The notes under the pieces: generated by a model
Databases searched by the model: none
Seen by the model: the letters and a program-made list of their open reading frames with translations, nothing else
What the model was told of the DNA's origin: nothing
Program-made: the position numbers and the translations under genes
Shown here: piece by piece, positions 60,533-64,000 of the stretch
Position numbering within the stretch: position 1 is the first letter of the stretch
Layout of the letters: the number at the start of each line of letters is the position of its first letter
DNA from: Ureibacillus sp. FSL W7-1570
Lineage (GTDB): Bacteria > Bacillota > Bacilli > Bacillales_A > Planococcaceae
Length of the DNA stretch: 64,000 nucleotides
NCBI RefSeq assembly: GCF_038593265.1
Contig: NZ_CP151979.1
Span: 1,116,001-1,180,000 of the forward strand
Reading direction: 5' to 3'

Positions 60533-61303
60533 TTATTTTCCACTGAATGTTGGTTGGCGTTTTTCAATGAATGCTTGAATGCCTTCTTTTGCGTCTTCTG
60601 ATTGGAAGACAACCCCGAATTGTTCCGCCTCCGCTTTGAGGCCGTCATCAAAAGAGGCTCTATTGAACTGCAATGCATGAATGGCGGATTTCAATGATAC
60701 CGGGCTCTTTTTGGCAATCTTTTTCGCCAATTCCAAAGCTTTCGGCAACAGCTCTTCCTGCGGTACCGCTTTGTTGGCAAGTCCCCATTGTACAGCTTCC
60801 ACTCCTGAAATCGGCTCTCCGGTAAAAATCATTTCCGCCGCTTTTGCAGCTCCAACATAACGCGGCAGTCTTTGAGTTCCGCCAAATCCAGGAATAATGC
60901 CAAGGTTCAGTTCAGGAAGACCCAACTTCGCATCTTCGGCAACATAGCGGATATGGCAGCTCATCGCAAGTTCCAGTCCGCCGCCTAAAGCAGCCCCATG
61001 AATTGCCGCAATCACCGGTTTCGGGAAAGATTCTAGGCGATTGAACACCCCTTGTCCATTTTCGGCAAGTTTTACTGCCTGGTCAGGGGAAGATAACTCT
61101 GTAAATTCTTTAATATCAGCTCCCGCCGAGAAGAAACGCCCTTCGCCATGAAGCAAAACGGCGCGTACATCGTCATTTTGCTCAATTTCATTCAACAATT
61201 CGTCCAATTCACGAATCAATTGTTGTGCAAGCGCATTTGCGGGTGGGCGATTAATCGTTACAATCGCTACTCCGTCTTCTGCTTTCCAGCTTAGAAATTC
61301 CAT
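60533..61303 (-). CDS. fadB: Enoyl-CoA hydratase
   Basis: A 256-residue crotonase-fold enzyme that hydrates trans-2-enoyl-CoA in fatty-acid beta-oxidation (FadB of the B. subtilis lcfA operon). The oxyanion-hole segments are FSAGADIKEF near 60 and IHGAALGGGLELAM near 105, with catalytic glutamates expected in the latter region and at LPELNLGIIPGFGG near 130. AGGAGTG precedes the ATG. It lies 12 bases after fadR and is cotranscribed with etfB and etfA. Confidence 0.94.
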   Translation of the reverse strand: MEFLSWKAEDGVAIVTINRPPANALAQQLIRELDELLNEIEQNDDVRAVLLHGEGRFFSAGADIKEFTELSSPDQAVKLAENGQGVFNRLESFPKPVIAAIHGAALGGGLELAMSCHIRYVAEDAKLGLPELNLGIIPGFGGTQRLPRYVGAAKAAEMIFTGEPISGVEAVQWGLANKAVPQEELLPKALELAKKIAKKSPVSLKSAIHALQFNRASFDDGLKAEAEQFGVVFQSEDAKEGIQAFIEKRQPTFSGK

Positions 61304-61315
61304 GGTGACACTCCT

Positions 61316-61900
61316 TTATTTATTTTTTATTCCATTCAACAACAAATGCTTAACTTTTGATGCATTATCCAAGAGGTTGTATCTAAATTCATTCATCACC
61401 CAGGATGTGATGGTTTCATCAATGGTACCGAATACCATTTGCCTTGCCACTCTCACATCCATCGCCGAATTGAACTCGCCATTCATCATGCCTTCTATCA
61501 ATATATTATCGAGAAGGTTCAAATATTCTTTTAAAATGGCATTAATTTTTAATCTTAGTTCCTTATTCGACTGGCGCAATTCCAATTGGGTGACTGTGGC
61601 AAGATGATGATCATTGGCTAGGACGTTGAAATGGTTATCTATCATTTTTGACAGTTTTTCAGTAGCGCTGGATTCCGTTTTTATGATGTCTTTCAAATTA
61701 TCAATAAAAACGCTCATTTTCTCTTTAAACAGAGAAATCAAAATATCCTCTTTATTTTTGAAATACAGGTAAATAGTCCCGTCTGCGACACCAGCTTGTT
61801 TCGCAATTTTCGAAATTTGCGTTTGATGGTAACCATTTTCGGCAATTGCAATAACCGCAGCATCAATGATTTGCATATATTTCGGTTTATCTCGGTTCAT
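61316..61900 (-). CDS. fadR: Fatty-acid degradation repressor FadR (TetR family)
   Basis: A 194-residue TetR regulator. The helix-turn-helix is HQTQISKIAKQAGVADGTIYLYF (near 23-45, in part), the remainder a helical long-chain acyl-CoA-binding domain. In B. subtilis FadR represses beta-oxidation genes until acyl-CoA binds. The ATG at 61900 is set by GGTGGTG six bases upstream; the open frame continues to 61945 across the operator. A perfect FadR box with a sigma-A promoter lies just upstream, so the gene is autoregulated. Confidence 0.94.
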   Translation of the reverse strand: MNRDKPKYMQIIDAAVIAIAENGYHQTQISKIAKQAGVADGTIYLYFKNKEDILISLFKEKMSVFIDNLKDIIKTESSATEKLSKMIDNHFNVLANDHHLATVTQLELRQSNKELRLKINAILKEYLNLLDNILIEGMMNGEFNSAMDVRVARQMVFGTIDETITSWVMNEFRYNLLDNASKVKHLLLNGIKNK

Positions 61901-61918
61901 GAAGTTCACCACCAAAAA

Positions 61919-61960
61919 AATATGAAAATATGAATGATTATTCATTCATATTTTCATATT
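61919..61960. promoter_or_regulatory. FadR operator
   Basis: The inner 18 bases TGAATGATTATTCATTCA (61931-61948) match the B. subtilis FadR box exactly and sit inside a larger inverted repeat with 19-base arms around TTAT. It begins within the -10 and covers the transcription start of the fadR promoter. Confidence 0.92.
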
Positions 61961-61984
61961 ATAATTTCATGAACTTTCTGTCAA
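61956..61984 (-). promoter_or_regulatory. Sigma-A promoter of fadR-fadB-etfBA
   Basis: On the minus strand TTGACA is followed after 17 bases by TAATAT, immediately before the FadR operator. It gives the downstream genes a promoter separate from lcfA. Confidence 0.75.
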
Positions 61985-61990
61985 TAAAAA

Positions 61991-63688
61991 TTAATTTGCC
62001 TGAAGCTCTTTTGCCTGTTGTTTTTTCTTCTCCTCTTCAACCAATGTCCGTCTTAAAATCTTGCCCACCGCAGTTTTCGGCAGGGAATCCCTGAATTCAT
62101 AAATGCGCGGCACTTTATAGGCGGCTAAGTTTTGACGGCAATGTTTATTTAATTCATCTTTCGACACCGTTTTTCCTTCTTTTAATACAATATATGCTTT
62201 CACCGTTTCTCCCCTGTACGGATCCGGCACCCCTACAACAACACATTCCTGAACAGCTTCATGTTCATATAATACTTCTTCCACTTCCCGTGGATAAATG
62301 TTATATCCGCCCGCAATAATGATGTCTTTTTTGCGGTCCACTACATAGAAGAAACCTTCTTCATCCATATAGCCCAAATCCCCCGTCAAGAACCAACCGT
62401 CTGCGAAAGACTTTGCGGTTTCTTCCGGACGTTTCCAATAGCCTTTCATGACTTGCGGACCCCGAATTGCGATTTCCCCTATTTCCCCCGGCGGCAAAAT
62501 TTTGTTTTCTTCCGGGTTCATGATCACCGCATCCGTGTCCGGCCAAGGTACGCCGATGGATCCAACCACCCGTTTATCCCAAATAAAGTTTGCATGGGTC
62601 ACCGGTGATGTTTCTGTCAAACCGTATCCTTCGACAAGTTTTCCGCCCGTCACTTCTTCAAACTTTTCCTGCACTTCCACAGGTAGAGGAGCAGAACCGC
62701 TGATACATGCGTTAATGGAAGATAAGTCGTATTTTTTCAGATCCGGATGGTTTAACAGCCCGATATACATCGTCGGAGCTCCCGGGAATAGGGTAGGTTT
62801 TTGCTTATCAATGGTTTTTAATACTTGCTCGACATCAAATTTCGGAAGCAGGACCATCTTGTTTCCTTTCATGATGGTCAAAATCAGCACCGTCGTCATA
62901 CCATAAACATGGAAAAACGGAAGCAATCCCAGTACCGTTTCTTTCCCTTCTTCACATTTGTATAGCCATGCGTCACACATCATTGCATTGGCAATCAAGT
63001 TTTTATGGGTCAACATAACCCCTTTTGGCACACCGGTCGTTCCACCGGTATATTGAAGAAGCGCCAAATCCTCCTCAAAATCGAAAGGCACATCGATCGG
63101 AGCCGGTTCTTCAATTCGCATGATTTCAGTAAATAAGTGCGTATGTCCTTGATGCTCCACTTTGACGCTGAACCCATATTGTTTCTTTTGAATGAACGGA
63201 TAGACAAGATTTTTCGGAAAAGGTAGGTAATCCTTGATACCGGTAGTGATAACGTTTTCAATTTTGGTCTGATTTTTCACTTTCATGATTCTCGGATATA
63301 AAATATCCAATGCCAAAATCACTTTCGCTTCCGAATCCTGCATCTGATATTCCAATTCCCTTTCCGTATAAAGCGGATTCGTTTGAACAACAATTCCCCC
63401 TGCATATAAGACGCCATAATAGCCAATCACCGCTTGCGGACAGTTCGGCAACATAATTGCCACCCGGTCTCCCTTTTCAACCCCTATCGAACGCAGGTAG
63501 TTGGCGAATTTTAGTGCCGATTCATACAGTTCCTGATAATCCAATTCCCTTCCCATAAAATGGATTGCAACTTTTTTTGGATTTTTTTCGTAGGCCCGCG
63601 TCAGAAATGTTTGAACGGGAATTTCTTCATACTCCAATGTATGTGGTATATCAGCAGGATAATGTTTAAGCCACACTTTGTCAGACAT
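61991..63688 (-). CDS. lcfA: Long-chain-fatty-acid-CoA ligase
   Basis: A 565-residue adenylate-forming enzyme that activates fatty acids for beta-oxidation. The ANL motifs are intact: LLQYTGGTTGVPKGVMLTH near 208 (P-loop), GYGLTETSPV near 355 (adenine), WFLTGDLGYMDEEG near 438 with the ribose-binding aspartate, the hinge DRKKDIIIAGGYNIYP near 457 and the catalytic lysine in LPKTAVGKILRR near 545. The ATG at 63688 has AAGGGGGA seven bases upstream. First gene of the lcfA-fadR-fadB-etfB-etfA series; no FadR box was seen upstream of it. Confidence 0.96.
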   Translation of the reverse strand: MSDKVWLKHYPADIPHTLEYEEIPVQTFLTRAYEKNPKKVAIHFMGRELDYQELYESALKFANYLRSIGVEKGDRVAIMLPNCPQAVIGYYGVLYAGGIVVQTNPLYTERELEYQMQDSEAKVILALDILYPRIMKVKNQTKIENVITTGIKDYLPFPKNLVYPFIQKKQYGFSVKVEHQGHTHLFTEIMRIEEPAPIDVPFDFEEDLALLQYTGGTTGVPKGVMLTHKNLIANAMMCDAWLYKCEEGKETVLGLLPFFHVYGMTTVLILTIMKGNKMVLLPKFDVEQVLKTIDKQKPTLFPGAPTMYIGLLNHPDLKKYDLSSINACISGSAPLPVEVQEKFEEVTGGKLVEGYGLTETSPVTHANFIWDKRVVGSIGVPWPDTDAVIMNPEENKILPPGEIGEIAIRGPQVMKGYWKRPEETAKSFADGWFLTGDLGYMDEEGFFYVVDRKKDIIIAGGYNIYPREVEEVLYEHEAVQECVVVGVPDPYRGETVKAYIVLKEGKTVSKDELNKHCRQNLAAYKVPRIYEFRDSLPKTAVGKILRRTLVEEEKKKQQAKELQAN

Positions 63689-64000
63689 CGACACATCCCC
63701 CTTCGTGGAAAAGTGAAAATTTTCTTACAATTGTTATACTTATTATAATGGAAAAAGATTCTTCTTTCAAACTATTTTTTTGAAATTATAAACTTTTTCT
63801 CATTTATTCTACTATTTTCTTTTTTATTCAATAATTTTAATAACATTTTCTATGTTGAATATTGTCGAAAAATAAACCGTTTTATTATTCTTATATAATA
63901 AATGCATGCATAAAAACAGCAAAAAAATAGTAGAAACGCAGAACAGCGTTTCTACCAGAATTAGAAATTTAATAACAATCATTATAAAGAAATTAAATAA
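63689..64000. other. lcfA upstream region and end of window
   Basis: The stretch is A/T-rich with no gene. On the minus strand the segment around 63730-63760 (CCATTATAATAAGTATAACAA) offers possible lcfA -10 elements, none certain. The last part carries the terminator at 63921-63955 of a gene outside the window. Confidence 0.5.
63921..63955 (-). terminator. Terminator of a gene beyond the right edge
   Basis: GTAGAAACGC and GCGTTTCTAC with a six-base loop are followed on the minus strand by TATTTTTTTG. In B. subtilis the gene upstream of lcfA runs in the same direction, which fits. Confidence 0.88.

Overview
The window reads as a chromosomal segment of a low-GC, endospore-forming member of the Bacillales. 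The evidence is gene order (hemA-ysxC-lonA-clpX-tig-ysoA at the left; ysnB, rdgB, rph, racE, gerE, ysmA, sdhCAB, yslB, lysC, uvrC, trxA, etfAB, fadB, fadR, lcfA at the right, all as in Bacillus subtilis) together with spore genes (gerE, sspH, two YjcZ-type mini-genes). Missing lonB, gerM, ysmB and ilv-leu genes at their B. subtilis positions, and the IS1182-type elements, suggest a relative of Ureibacillus or Lysinibacillus rather than B. subtilis itself; that placement is inference.

Left core (1-8.7 kb, minus strand): tetrapyrrole entry enzyme HemA with a Per-box-like site, the ribosome-assembly GTPase YsxC, the Lon and ClpX proteases, trigger factor and the TPR protein YsoA.

Accessory region (about 9-45.8 kb), where B. 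subtilis carries leu/ilv genes: a free-standing DnaA domain I protein, MaoC dehydratase, UspA, an MDR reductase, a feoA-feoB-Cys-rich iron uptake operon, two near-identical IS1182-type elements in direct orientation flanking an SDR, a YjcZ gene, yqjF and sspH, then an RNA methylase, metallohydrolase, FNT channel, a polar amino-acid ABC importer behind a possible attenuator, an unknown coiled-coil protein ending in a sliding-clamp-binding motif, a PAS-GGDEF protein, an aryl-CoA cluster (MFS, flavin monooxygenase, thioesterase, CoA ligase) facing two IclR regulators, a PepSY lipoprotein, a DJ-1 protein and an XRE-DUF3169 pair bracketed by a tRNA-Arg gene and a tRNA-3'-end-like relic. Five elements with GGCTGGGACA-type ends lie in this region: two full IS copies, one decayed IS relic and two copies of a roughly 300-bp GC-rich structured repeat.

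Right core (46-64 kb, mostly minus): phosphodiesterase YsnB, PhnA, dITPase, RNase PH, glutamate racemase, GerE with a sigma-K-type promoter, YsmA, succinate dehydrogenase with a cre-like site, YslB, the positional LysC aspartokinase, UvrC, thioredoxin, and the fatty-acid beta-oxidation set lcfA-fadR-fadB-etfB-etfA with a perfect FadR operator. The most striking item is LysC: the catalytic signatures are eroded while the ACT regulatory half and the internal ribosome-binding site for the separate beta subunit are intact. No rRNA, CRISPR array or prophage was seen.
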